Part shown: positions 42,301 to 46,800 of the stretch, in pieces
How positions within the stretch are numbered: position 1 is the stretch's first letter
Layout of the letters: the number at the start of each line of letters is the position of its first letter
Source: Planctomycetota bacterium
GTDB taxonomy: Bacteria; Planctomycetota; UBA11346
Assembly: GCA_028280785.1 (NCBI GenBank)
Contig: JANQLF010000064.1
Location: 1-63,874 of the forward strand
Direction of reading: 5' to 3'
Length of the DNA stretch: 63,874 nucleotides
Program-made: the position numbers and the translations under genes
The notes under the pieces: generated by a model
Database searches by the model: none
Seen by the model: only the letters and a program-made list of their open reading frames with translations
What the model was told of the DNA's origin: nothing

Positions 42301-42378
42301 TTAATACGTGACGGTAGTACAGTTGGTATTCAGCCTGTGATGATTCAAGTCTTAGCGCCACCGGGGGGAGGAGGTTAA
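21376..42378 (+). CDS. Giant secreted RCC1 / Calx-beta repeat protein (7000 aa)
   Basis: A 7000-residue exported protein. A Sec signal peptide (MKHHTIRLLIVFVGFFYCAA, cleavage near AQA) is followed by about 14 RCC1 repeats (residues 28-760; examples GRNNYGQLGDGT and GDNQRGQCGNN), enough for two seven-bladed propellers. About 50 tandem Calx-beta-like domains of roughly 105-115 residues follow (760-6425). Each has an E-x-G opening, F/Y-x-V-x-L, LTFT-x-x-NW, a V-x-V-x-G/A-V-D-D turn and a D-N-D-T-A junction; the acidic loops suggest calcium binding. Residues 6425-7000 hold cadherin-like and CSPG-like domains, ending PPGGGG. No membrane anchor, sorting signal or autotransporter barrel is visible. 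Domains 6-32 form a nine-domain higher-order repeat. A lipoprotein gene starts 1 bp after the stop. Adhesion or surface-layer function is likely by family. Confidence 0.9.
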   Translation: MKHHTIRLLIVFVGFFYCAAQAQAVEPRSAHGYYHTLYLTADGKVWAVGRNNYGQLGDGTTIDRTSWVEVDTSGMLGDVVDISCGFYFSMALTSRGYVYVWGDNSYGQCGADPVGNPQFETPRYVTSSRKAIAAGHFHCVSLHYLGYVYSWGRNNYGQLGDDPVNTPLGYSYTSIYERPDVKQIAAGQYHTLMLDADGSVYGMGYNLNGELGRGSTSNFEYNSYTAAIGMPAIRRIAAGGYHSMAIDDEGYIWGWGRNSEGQLGTAGNVDEPTPIRPGGLYFGAENIACGMYHSMMHRVTGEIVLSGANGNGQIGNNVTDGQDVEIPVSIGNDCRNIPRSMFWNSSAIYGDGELRTWGWNSGQHLGNGSVEVNEYAPLSVHAVWPIDDIVSISVGYQHSMGLKADGTLWSWGSNNVGNLGNDGLGVDEPIAVQTYNGSGITSVRFFGGGSGANHSMVNRTDGQSYGFGLNQYGELESVLGTHAKPLSMSLNYAQSISCGQDHTSYINWDGNIYTTGYNNVGQLGFNYPTTSTFFGVPSNPGTARAIQTSCGTEHTMALLADGRVLTWGGNTSGQCGEIGGPFTTPIIIQRDVNGDSIPDGDLIDIIAIAAGGWHGVALDVDGYLWTWGTNSQGRTGQGTTSGTTTYATRITSTSGFTKIAGGRWGSAAVQFDGDVYTWGDNQRGQCGNNTTGTDLTVPTLVGSGEPFDNNVVDIAMSFHTVVLTGDGRVFSVGEGNRGKLGTGNLSDTGFWDEVVPNWFPEIDIDVSTSFAFESGAQATFQVNRYLNVPGTLETKGIVDVEIDPDQGVAVTGVDLVAMPTTIRIEPNSTTAAFPVSAVDDLIDEDTEGIEIWVDPGEKYQVSPSNFRATGSVIDNDTAGIDLILQTAPVSSESGAYAYYLLSLRTEPTSPVTITMATSDTTECLLDVVNTSQNFVFNAGNWSNPQFVYMDGIDDFVVDGDVNVDLVNTNITGDPKYAALSIPNQTVTNQDNDFADIVVTSISNDTDEDGTSGTFQVYLTSEPVDDVTIDISSSNLNEGSVSPTSVTFDAGNWSSGFIITVTGEDDPIDDGAIPYTIKLDPDTGTSDPNYVNMDPPDVAVLNYDNDTADITVSLASNDTEEDGTQATFTVVLDTQPITNVTIPISSDTPAEITVNPTILTFTPANWDTPQVVTLTGIDDFRDDDDQFVTIITGIASGDATYTGINPDDVTLYNIDDDTADALPSKFDLAVTEGGVTDTYSIVLLSEPIGGNVTVDIVQHPQVVTDKTQLTFTPGNWNVPQWVVATAVDDFVAETSPELDVPLTHNFSGADYDGIGGDLDVDITDNDVPSLIYSQNPITVVEGGSGFSYSVRLATEPTDTVDVTIDANAEVLVDGGAQVVLSFDAGNWNIAQFVTVTAIDDPIIEGSPHAGDISYSITSGDPFYDGLGAPVFTVNVTDNDVAGINIAPVNITTGEPNLTDQFLVTLTSQPSNPVTVGLSSSDSTEGTPDVPNVILHAGNWNTGVLVGVTGADDVIDDGNVAYQIITAAATSADGDYSGINPVDVNVINNDNDTAGVTVVESGGSTLVTEDGINDTYTVVLNTEPTTTVTITVTPTGGLSVDKPTLTFTPGNWSTAQTVTVSAIDDPDVEGPHFGTVTHSASGNEYTGVGIAAILSNITDNDTATAQVSAISGNTNEDGTSATFSIVLDSRPTNNVTFGLSSSTPTEAAPAVGSVIFTNLNWNVPQVITVNGVDDDVIDGPIGYTIVTAAATSADSNYNGYNPNDVTGFNDDDDVAGINLVETGGTTNVTESGGTDTYSFVLTAEPDSNVTINFTHNDPTNGTSDGSGGTLIFTPGNWDTVQHITISAIDDAVVEGGHSVTISHSISTSDINFGALPNPGDVTVNITDNDNGSLVIAQSGGTTTVKEDIPAIAVYGDSIDVSLSAEPSGTVTVTFVDVSSELVFSTPSLDFTPGNWNSPVTIYVSGQGDGTVDPGLASMDFTCTGGAYDGVISSISVWVIDSDTDAVIIDESAGSTGVDEDFVGVPDTYTIVLDSPPSVDPTTVTISNDGQLSTDIPTAQFTALNWYIPQTVTVSVVDDSIDETDPHTGTLTHTVDNGYAGGTAPSVVANIFDNDNRGVTITEIDGAGTTVDEDTPAAFDRYEVVLDSEPTGTVTISINGTQVLLDKDVGSDGTGVSESLTFNAGNWSTPQRIRVYSDDDSIQEADPHAGNITHSASGADYTGVGIGSVAVTVYDNDTAGVTVDTAGLSSISEAGTTTTFTVVLDTQPTDSVNVNLSSDDTSEGTVSPSALTFTTGNWSTPQIVTVTGVDDAIVDGNIGFDIDLANPVSSDGNYSSLDLSGDSVAVTNNDNDTPNLIYSANPVVVTEGGSGAAFTVRLATQPFNSVDVTFTSTSQVAVAGSPDTLTFTTGNWNVGQTVNILAVDDNVIEGAHADGLIASTSSTDGFYDGITPTTLNVNITDNDTAAVIVSPTSLTTGEDGTQDTFTVTLSSIPANPVTVTFSSDNTSEGTISPASVILDNTDWNTGEIITVTGVNDVTPAVDGNVAYHIDRVSVTSSDTNYNALGAVNDVIDVTNVDDDVAGVTVTGSPVAVTEGGSHVTYSVVLDTQPPSNVTININGIQVDVDKDSGSDGFATTETLTFTNANWNTAQLVRVLAIDDNDIEGAHIGTVTHSASGGGYDSVIISSVTANITDNDNATATVTAITGNTGEDGTTATFTIVLDSKPTDDVTIGLSSDNTNEGTVSPSSVTFTPFNWNSSQLITVTGVDGDALIDGTVGYNIVIAAATSLDTDYNGYNHADVAANNDDNDVAAVVITESGGSTDITEGGATDTYTIVLTSEPTVNVTININHADAVNGTADDQSGSVVFTPSNWFTAQTVTVSAVDDGTTENAHDKDIDHSITTTDTDYSGLGNPATVTAHISDNDAPGLLITQSGGSTDVVEDVPVADGDTFDVSLLTLPGATVTVTFVDTDGELTFNPASLDFTTGNYASPQTVQVTGTGDAVVDGGTATLDMTCANGGYGAVTGQIVVNVTDSDTDGITIVQTSGTTDVVENGATDTYTVVLDSPPSSPPTTVTIGNADGELSPSSGSLVFTALNWYTPQIVTVTAVNDAVDEDGLHNGTLTHTPDAGYDGGSAGPSVVANITDDDSRGVTISKASVTVNEGTPATFDTYTVVLTSEPTAAVNITVTGNQVDVDDAIIADGQATTVILPFTTGNWSTPQTVRVYPNDDSVDEANPHAGNITHTASGGDYGPVGIASVSATVFDDDAAGVTINTAGLSNTTEAGGATTFTVVLDTQPTDSVSINLSSDDTGEGTVSPSTLTFTTGNWSSAQTVTVTGADDAIVDGNIAFNIDLANPLSSDSNYSSLDLSGDSVAVTNNDDDTADLIYSANPVAVTEGGSGTSFTVRLATAPSNSVDVTFTSTSQVSVTDSPDILTFTTGNWNVAQTVNIAAIDDNDVEGAHADSLIATTSSSDTFYNGITPTTLTVNITDNDTASVIVSPTSLTTGEDGTSDTFTVTLSSIPTAAVTVTFVSDDTNEGTISPASVILDNSDWNTGEVITVTGVNDTPAEVDGNVAYNIDRVSVTSSDTDYNALGAVGDVVNVVNNDDDVAGVTIVEIGGASTDISEAGGVDTYSVVLDTRPPADVTITVTALGGTSVDKPSLTFTNGNWNSAQIVTVSAIDDNDVEGAHAGTITHSASGGGYDAVIISSVTANITDNDTATATVSSISGNTNEDGTTATFTVVLDAKPTDDVTIGLSSDDTSEGTVSPASLTFTPFNWNTTQLVTVTGVDDALIDGPIGFNIITAAASSLDTNFNTYNAADVAVTNDDDDSAGVTITEIGGTTDVTEGGATDTYTIVLNSQPVLDVTINIVHVDGTNGTADDQAGAVTFNSTNWFTARTVTVSAVDDAAAEGAHTSDINHTITTADTAYGAIGNPASITVNITDNESGSIIIAESSGSTDVVEDIPVGNGDTIDVTLSAPPSGTVTVTLTDTDGELTFNPSPSLTFTPGNYNVVQTVSITGTGDGSVDPGVARLDLSCAGGGYAGVTATVNVNVTDSDTPGVTVVESGGSTDLDEANVGATDTYTVVLDSPPGGSINVNVGNDGETSPSPSTLTFTNADWFVPQTVTVTVVDDGTVETDPHTGVISNTPVGYAGGVGPDVNASINDNDSAGVLITESGTTDVTEGGVTDTFDIVLTSSPTNPVTITATDTQVTTSTIAVFNSGNWNSPQTITVTAVDDVVDEGSPHAGGITFAAASTDTDYNGIGISSITVNITDNDTALVVVDTTGTVDVDESGTATTFTVVLDTQPTDTVSINVSSSDLTEATVSPSVLTFTTGNWNTAQTITVTGVDDSIVDGTVGFNVQLSAPSSSDTQYAALGASNVPLNTTDDDVLGISVIETAGSTLVLEQGTTTDSISIVLDSEPVGGGGVTVTVQHSSSQVLINGGVSDTLNFTAANWSSPQSVTLTAVDDALAELNPHNALIELSAVGDDYTGVTNNTFNAQVQDNDQASITATPQSGLSVTEAGGTDTFDVVLDTAPSATVTVTVASSDATEASASPATLTFTTGDWNVAQTVTVTGVDDSVDDGDITYDIDLTAASTDPVYNGVAGTAEVTTVDDDTVGIIATPLLGLTTTETGNVAVFIVYLAAEPSADVVLDLNSSDLGEGTPSVTQLTFTTATWQFPQIVTVSGVDDLVADGDIPYSLDISPNVALTIDAQYDGVANVSVQLQNVDDDIAGVEIAETAGSTAVVEAGATDTYDVRLDTQPTGDVTISLTPESGEVSVSPTSLTFTSGNWNSYQTVTVTAVNDDVQEIIAPHTDNILHSASGGGYDAVLISDLGISITDNDSAGLVITPNAVPLSMPEDASSTDSFTLKLSSEPSALVIVNITVDDASEASVTPSLLTFTPSASSGTSGHWDFDQTVTVTGIDDNIVDGTVAYTISVDTVSGDTLYNGQSGSINAETTDDDTLGITVSTAALTVAETGTSATYSVVLDSEPLNDVTINVSSDDATEGTLDTSVLSFNSTNWNSPQFVKVTGVDDDIDDGDQVFNAVIDAAASGDANYNGIDPTDVSVTNTDDDTASVVITPSGGFTSVSEAGLTDTYDISLATEPTAPVTIVIADDGELSPSSPSVTFTAGDWNVPQTITVTAVNDNISEGSHSGTLSHSSTDVEYNGVTIADVTANIDDDDEVDIIVTPTDGLITGEDGTTAAFTVELSSEPTADVTIAVSSDTIAEGTVSTASLTFTSANWNVQQTVTVTGVDDLLDDGDQSYTIVLASATSSDANYNNYDPNDVSVTNLDDDGAAVSISTTNLSISEAGTADSYTVVLDSQPPTDVTITLSADLTNVGLSATTLTFTNGNWDTAQTVTVSAVDDLIAEGIHAIVITHTASGGGYDGVTISDVTASITDNDTAGVTVNPTSGLTTDESGSTDTFTVVLDSEPTSSVTIAVTSLDTSEATVSPASLTFTTSNWNTAQTVTVTGVDDAAADGNVLYTVELADAVSDDDFYGGASPINPSDVTGTNTDDEIAGITVTPTSGLTTTEGGGSAVFTVRLNTQPTDDVVINLASDDLGEGTALPATLTFTNGNWNNNQTVTVTGVNDDIDDDNQPYNIVLSPATSSDGNYNNFDPADVSVTNVDDDSAGFVVTPTSGLVTGEAGVNANFTVVLTSEPTDDVSFNLSSTNTAEGTVAPGTLTFTSGNWSTPQTVTVSGVDDGSDDGDVIYSITTDAATSTDTNYNGLNPDDVSVTNQDDDGAAINIVQTGGSTDISEAGTTSDTYTVVLATLPTGQVDVTISDGGTGQVSVSPSVLTFQTTDWFTPQVVTVTAIDDATAEGLHAQTITHSASSGDGNYDSIAINNVTANITDNDTAAIIVSPVSGLVTTEAGGTDTFTVVLGTQPTADVTIPISSGDGTEGSVSTGTLTFNSGNWNTPQTVTVTGVNDALDDGPIAFNIVLSASSSADGQYDGINANDVAVSNSDDDGVEVIFAESSGSTDVSEDGIVDSYTAVLNSQPVDDVVVTAVAGPGLNVTPSSLTFTTANWDTAQSFAVSAIDDAIAEGTHFDNVTHTAASTGDTDYNGLALSNISVTITDNDNADIFVTPTTGLVVNENGDSDTFTVVLTSEPTANVTVALSSDNGAEGTVSPASLTFTNANWFTAQTVTVNGVDDGASVDGDVVFNIVTGTAASSDANYAAINPSDVSVTNQDNDQPTVIITMLDNLVDEANAGDTGTYQLSLSSAPAPGDDVDIDIVTDSNANYAGGTLTFTDTTYNVPQLVTITAVDDQIAEGTHLTTVAHTITTVDVTYTSVTASNVVLSVADDDVAGIDVTPTTGLETNEIGGTDTFDVVLLSQPTADVTITVNSSNTAQGTVSTALLTFTSGNWSSAQTVIITGEDANSTDDGDVLYTIITGDAGSADPNYNGMSVADVDVTNRSVNNEPTLAAVANENITEDDPTQLIILTGISDGQTGEGQTLTISATSNNTSLVPNPSILDNGDGTADLTYTPALNQFGTATITVTVQDNGGTAGAGDDDTVQQTFDINVAADNDLPDINVASTLFNGELVALVATTGATNAISNVELYSTDVEDSDPTLTYTLVLRPGQGDVRNNNSGLVINPGETWLQSDIDNNYIEYVHGGGPGGVTDGFAFTVADGSGGESAEVFQIYVDRTAPSLALNATDLVYTENDGVVPIDNAAVVVAGNIDPFDNGYLLVEWTAGQTANDNLVLGGGITVDIAGVVTLPGAIVIGNVDTVRDGQNGNDLLINFVTTTPTSANVLTLVRGVSYQNDDDDPSAVLRTVQMTLNDGFLDSGAVSRNIDMQPQNDSPVIGSTTFGTILNVDINSFLPVSDPDGTIISITATTPSLGSVSIVDPATGSFLYQPTPGLSGSDSFDITVTDNLGAVTIDTINIEITDVNTPHLRVISDPPMFALDGDILVYTPTLDTVLYTPGAVTYELINKPAGLSDPNSFGTISWDLTGLGGQTLRFSYLIRDGSTVGIQPVMIQVLAPPGGGG
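25360..34535 (+). repeat. Three tandem nine-domain higher-order repeats
   Basis: Nine distinguishable Calx-beta-like domain types recur in the same order. Units start at the LIYS-type domain: 25360, 28432 and 31519, giving periods of 3072 and 3087 bp. Matching signatures include LIYSxNP, SPTSLTTGED, SxISGNTNEDG, NGTADDQ, a Cys-containing type with D-VVED, and VVLDSPP. Copies differ at many third codon positions. Confidence 0.85.
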
Positions 42379-42379
42379 T

Positions 42380-43240
42380 ATGTCTAAAATTCATCTGTTT
42401 CTTTTAACCTGGGTATTGGCACTTACTGCTTGTGGCGGTGGCGGTGGCAGCAGTGATGATGGTGATTTAAATACCACCGTCGGTGTGCCATTATCAAATT
42501 ATGTAGTTGTCAACCTGTCGTCTGGTAAAATAACAGCCTATAAAAAGCTTAATGATATCACGACGAATAATAAATATAAAACAACTCATATGGTATTCAG
42601 AACATTAAAGAAAGACAATAGTACTTATTACGGGCAGGCTCCAGGTACCTTTGGACGTCAAGCAGACGAAACTGAAGGCGCAGGTTCTGTGTCTAAATAC
42701 TTTATTGGTGTTTTCGAAGTAACTCAGGCACAGTGGGAGCGCATAGACGGTTCAACTCCATGGACGACTATTGATTCAACCGCCTTAGGATTACCGGACT
42801 GGACGGTGGCGGTTGATGAAAAACCAGCAAGCAATTTGAGTTATAATTCGATTACGAGTGCGTTGTCTTCCTATAATAGTGGTAGGTCTTATTCGTTAGC
42901 GTTACCAAGTGACATACAATGGGAGCATGCATGTAGGGCGAATGGTTTGGATCTTTTCTCATGGGGTGCTGATACCAATACAACAGTTGCAGGGCAATAT
43001 GCTGTTGTTCGTGAGACCTTCGGTGGCACAGATGGCCCAGAGGTAGTTGGGCAGCAGACACCAAATGCATTTGGTCTCTATGACTGCCATGGCAATGTCT
43101 GGGAAATGACAACGGGGCATTTTCTTCGTGGTGGATCTTGGTATGACAATATAACACAAGCACGCAGTGCGAATAAACACGATGTGCTGGATGACGTTGA
43201 ACATTTTCTAGTTGGAGTGAGGCTCGTTTTTAAACCATGA
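42380..43240 (+). CDS. Lipoprotein with FGE-sulfatase-like domain
   Basis: A 286-residue lipoprotein. The signal sequence ends in the lipobox LTAC at Cys18, followed by a Gly/Ser/Asp linker. Residues about 90-285 match the formylglycine-generating-enzyme fold (FGE, C-type-lectin-like): VFEVTQAQWERI, LPSDIQWEHACRANG, AFGLYDCHGNVWEMT and LRGGSWYD. The cysteines that do catalysis in true FGEs are not evident after RGGSW, so it may bind rather than modify. It follows the giant gene by 1 bp (the ribosome-binding site GGAGGAGG lies inside the giant's last codons) and overlaps the next gene by 4 bp. The same fold occurs in the kinase three genes on, suggesting a shared ligand or partner. Confidence 0.82.
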   Translation: MSKIHLFLLTWVLALTACGGGGGSSDDGDLNTTVGVPLSNYVVVNLSSGKITAYKKLNDITTNNKYKTTHMVFRTLKKDNSTYYGQAPGTFGRQADETEGAGSVSKYFIGVFEVTQAQWERIDGSTPWTTIDSTALGLPDWTVAVDEKPASNLSYNSITSALSSYNSGRSYSLALPSDIQWEHACRANGLDLFSWGADTNTTVAGQYAVVRETFGGTDGPEVVGQQTPNAFGLYDCHGNVWEMTTGHFLRGGSWYDNITQARSANKHDVLDDVEHFLVGVRLVFKP

Positions 43241-43890
43241 CCCTTGGTAGAACGCTTAGTTTATTTAGTTTAAGTATGTGTGTTTCCGTAATTCCAGCAG
43301 CAGAATTAGTCTTAAGAGATCTTCGTGTAACGATTGAAAATCTCCCTGGGGATTTTGATTTTTCGTTGGACAATGAGTTGGGCAGTGCCAGCGGTAGTGA
43401 TGAATTTGATACTGGTCTTGGTATTACTATTGGAGGACTCTATGGCTTTACTGGCGCAGGTGATCACAGCGGTTTCCTGGCTGGAGCTGAACTTGCCTAT
43501 GGCACCTACGGGTTTGGATCCAATGGCGATTACGTAACTACTGGAGTGCGTGCATTCGGTGGATATGGCTGGCAGATGAGCGATAATTGGTATATTCTCA
43601 CCGAGGCGTATGTGGGTTACGCCCTAGCAACTATGACTTTTCCTTCCACATCAGCGTTTAGCAGCTTCGAGGCTGACGGTACTAACATTGAATACGGCGT
43701 CCGCGTTGGAGCTGGATATGTAGTTAAAGAACAATGGCTCGTTTCATTGAATCTTGGCTATGGATTTGGTGATGCGGAGCTAGAGAGCAGCAGTAGCCAA
43801 GACCTGGATTTAACCATAGAGCAGACTGGTTTGAGCGTTATGCTTGGACTAGCTTACAAATTCAGGCATTTGCCTGATAGGCTGGAATAG
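43237..43890 (+). CDS. Small outer-membrane beta-barrel protein
   Basis: A 217-residue protein with a signal peptide (cleavage near IPAAE) and alternating beta-strand patterns typical of an eight-stranded porin-like barrel: GLGITIGGLYGF, FLAGAELAYGTYGF, TGVRAFGGYGWQM, WYILTEAYVGYALATM, IEYGVRVGAGYVV, WLVSLNLGYGFGD and LSVMLGLAYKF. The barrel ends in an aromatic near the C-terminus, followed by a short tail. It overlaps the lipoprotein gene (ATGA) and is 4 bp from the kinase gene. It could anchor or present the giant protein, but it is too small to be its secretion pore. No named family is recognised. Confidence 0.75.
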   Translation: MTLGRTLSLFSLSMCVSVIPAAELVLRDLRVTIENLPGDFDFSLDNELGSASGSDEFDTGLGITIGGLYGFTGAGDHSGFLAGAELAYGTYGFGSNGDYVTTGVRAFGGYGWQMSDNWYILTEAYVGYALATMTFPSTSAFSSFEADGTNIEYGVRVGAGYVVKEQWLVSLNLGYGFGDAELESSSSQDLDLTIEQTGLSVMLGLAYKFRHLPDRLE

Positions 43891-43894
43891 ACTC

Positions 43895-46800
43895 ATGAGT
43901 GATCACGAGCAGATGCGACCAGTTTATCTCGATACCGGTGATGGCATTGTCACCGTTAACTCTCGTTGGTCTGAGTCGCTTGGTAGCTATCAATTTATTC
44001 TGACTGGATCTAAGGAAGCACTGGAATTCCTTTATCCTGACAATGATTTTCGGCCAGATGAGCAGGGGAATTACTCAATTACGCTGCAAGAAGAGGATTA
44101 CGTCTTCGAGGATATGAAGGCGGCTCGTCGCTGGTTGCGTGATTTGATGATGGGTTGGCGTGATTCTGGCGCTGAGCCTTGCCTGCCTCCAGAAGATTCA
44201 GCTGAAGAAGACGAGCAGGTTGTCGTGGCTCCTACGCCAGTATCTAACCAGACATTGCCTGATGACACCATGTCTACGGCAGTATTTGGGTCGATCGCTG
44301 ATGTTCGACAGGAAGTACATAATCGTGCAATGGAAGAGCGCGAGGATGCTGATTTCAGCATGACTCAAATCGCTCAAGACCAGAGCCAGCCTGAGCAAGT
44401 TGATGAAGATGCCGAAACAGTAGCAGAAACGAACCGATCCGAGGCACAGACCGAAGCGATTTCAGCTGCTGAGTTTAACCAACAACAAGACACAATCGTT
44501 GATGAGAATGCCGAAACAGTTCCAGAAGGTGAAGAAACTGTCGATATCGAACCAGACAGCCAGCGTTTCGCACAAGAGATGAGTGGTGCGGATGTTGTTG
44601 CGGATATTGATCCCGCTGAGGAGGACGGTGACTGGGCTGGTTCGGAAGTGACGATGATCCCAACCGCTAAAGATGCGGAGCCTGCTGAGGCAGAAGCATC
44701 AGATGGGTCATGGGATGGTGCTGAGCAAACCATGATTGGTGGCGCTGCTCCAGCCGATGGTGAATGGGATGGTGCTGAGAAGACCATGCTTGGTGGTTCT
44801 GACCCGATGAATTGGGATGGTAGTGAAGGCACTGTCGTTGGTCAGGCCTCAGGTGAATGGGATGGTGCCGAAGCGACTATGGTCGGTGCTCCTGCAGGTG
44901 CGGTGCCTCGTAATGATTCTGATCGTGAGCGCTCAGGCTCGAGTACTACAGGTTCTCGCACTGGCACAGGCACAGGTACCAAAACGAATACCAATCCAAG
45001 TTTTAATGATGGTTGGCATCTTAAGGGTGATCCTGGTCCATGTACGGGTCAGATTTGGGGTGACTATGAAGTAGGTGGTAAGCTCGGTGAAGGTGGTATG
45101 GGTACGGTCTATCGTGGCCGCCAATTTAGTTTACGTCGTCGTGTTGCGATCAAAGTTTTGCCTCCGCATTTAAGTAACGACCCACAGATGCGTGAGCGGT
45201 TTGAGTTAGAGGCTCAGTCTGCATCTATTTTAAATTCACCGCATGTAGTTCAGGTATTTGCGGCGGGTACTGAGCAGGGCAATGCTTATTACGTCATGGA
45301 ATATGTCGAAGGGACAGATTTACATGAGGTTGTAAAAGAGCATCTCGGTAAAAATGAACAACTCGACCCACATGTAGCTGCTGATTATGTTATCCAAGCT
45401 GGTCGTGGTTTAATTGAAGCACAAAAACATGACTTTGTGCATCGTGATATAAAACCACCTAACTTGATGCTGACCAGAAAAGGCGCGGTTAAAATTGCTG
45501 ACTTTGGTATTGTGAAGGTCATGGGCGAAAGCTCGCTGACAATGACCGGCACGGCAATTGGTACGCCGGCTTATTGTTCGCCTGAGCAGGGTAGTGGCAC
45601 TGGTTGTGATGGACGCAGTGACATTTATTCAATGGGTGTGGTGTTTTACGAATTATTAACGCTGCAAAAACCATTTGATGGTAACACTGGTAACGCATTA
45701 ATTTATCAACATACCTATACTGAACCACCAATGTTAACGGATATCAATCCGGATTGTCCTGAGTCTTATCAAACAGTGGTTTTAAAATGTATGCAGAAAA
45801 ACCCTGATGACCGCTATCAGACGGCTCAGGAATTAGTAGATGACTTAGAACGTGTTCGCTTAGGTACCGCTCCATTAGCACAGGTATTTGGTACCGGTGC
45901 AGATGCAATGATGAAGGCTCAAGGACTGAGTCGAGCTAAGAAGTGGCCAATCTTTGTGGGATTAGCGGCAGCAGTATTGGTATTAGGTATTGGTTATTAT
46001 TTCTTCCAGCAGTATCAAGAAGACCGCAATCGCATTCAATATTTAAAAGAGCAATTGAGCTATTTGAATGATGTTAAATCACCAGAGGATGGTGCTGAAG
46101 AATATATTCTAGAATTGGCGAATTTAGCGGGATGGGATGATCCTGACGTATCTCGCTGGGATACTAAAGTAAAATCGCTTACTATATTAACCGAGTCCTT
46201 ATCTCGTTTGGATGAACCAGGTGATCCTAGTGCAAAAGTGTTAGATGAAACACGTATGGATTATGAATCGTATGTTGGCTATTTTGGCGATGGTGGTTTT
46301 GCCGCAGATCGCTGGCAGCGAAAATTAAAAGAAGCGGATGAAAAAATCGCCAGCACACGTGTTAAAGTTGGTGAAGAGTTGCGAATAGATGATAAAGAAT
46401 TGAATGTAGGTATTTGGGACCGCGTGTTGGCTGACTTGGCAGTCCTTTCACATATGGCAGGGGCTGAAGACGGTGATGTTGAGCGTTGGCAAGGTCGCTA
46501 TGAAGACTTTAAAGGACGTGTTGCTGAATTACGTGAAAATTTAAAAGTGCTCGATGCTGAAGAGCTTAAATTATCTGAAGCTGATCAAGGTATTCATACG
46601 ACGAGCCTTGCTGAATTAAGCTCAAAAGTTGATCAATTGGATGTTGATGTTATTCGCTGGCGTGGGGTCCTGGCATCACAAGGTCAGGGTCTGCAAAATA
46701 TGCGAGACCGTCTGAGTGTTTTAGATAGCAATCGGGCAACACCATATGCATCGCAAATGATGATGGCGGAATTAGAACCGATTCTAACAGGCTACGAGCC

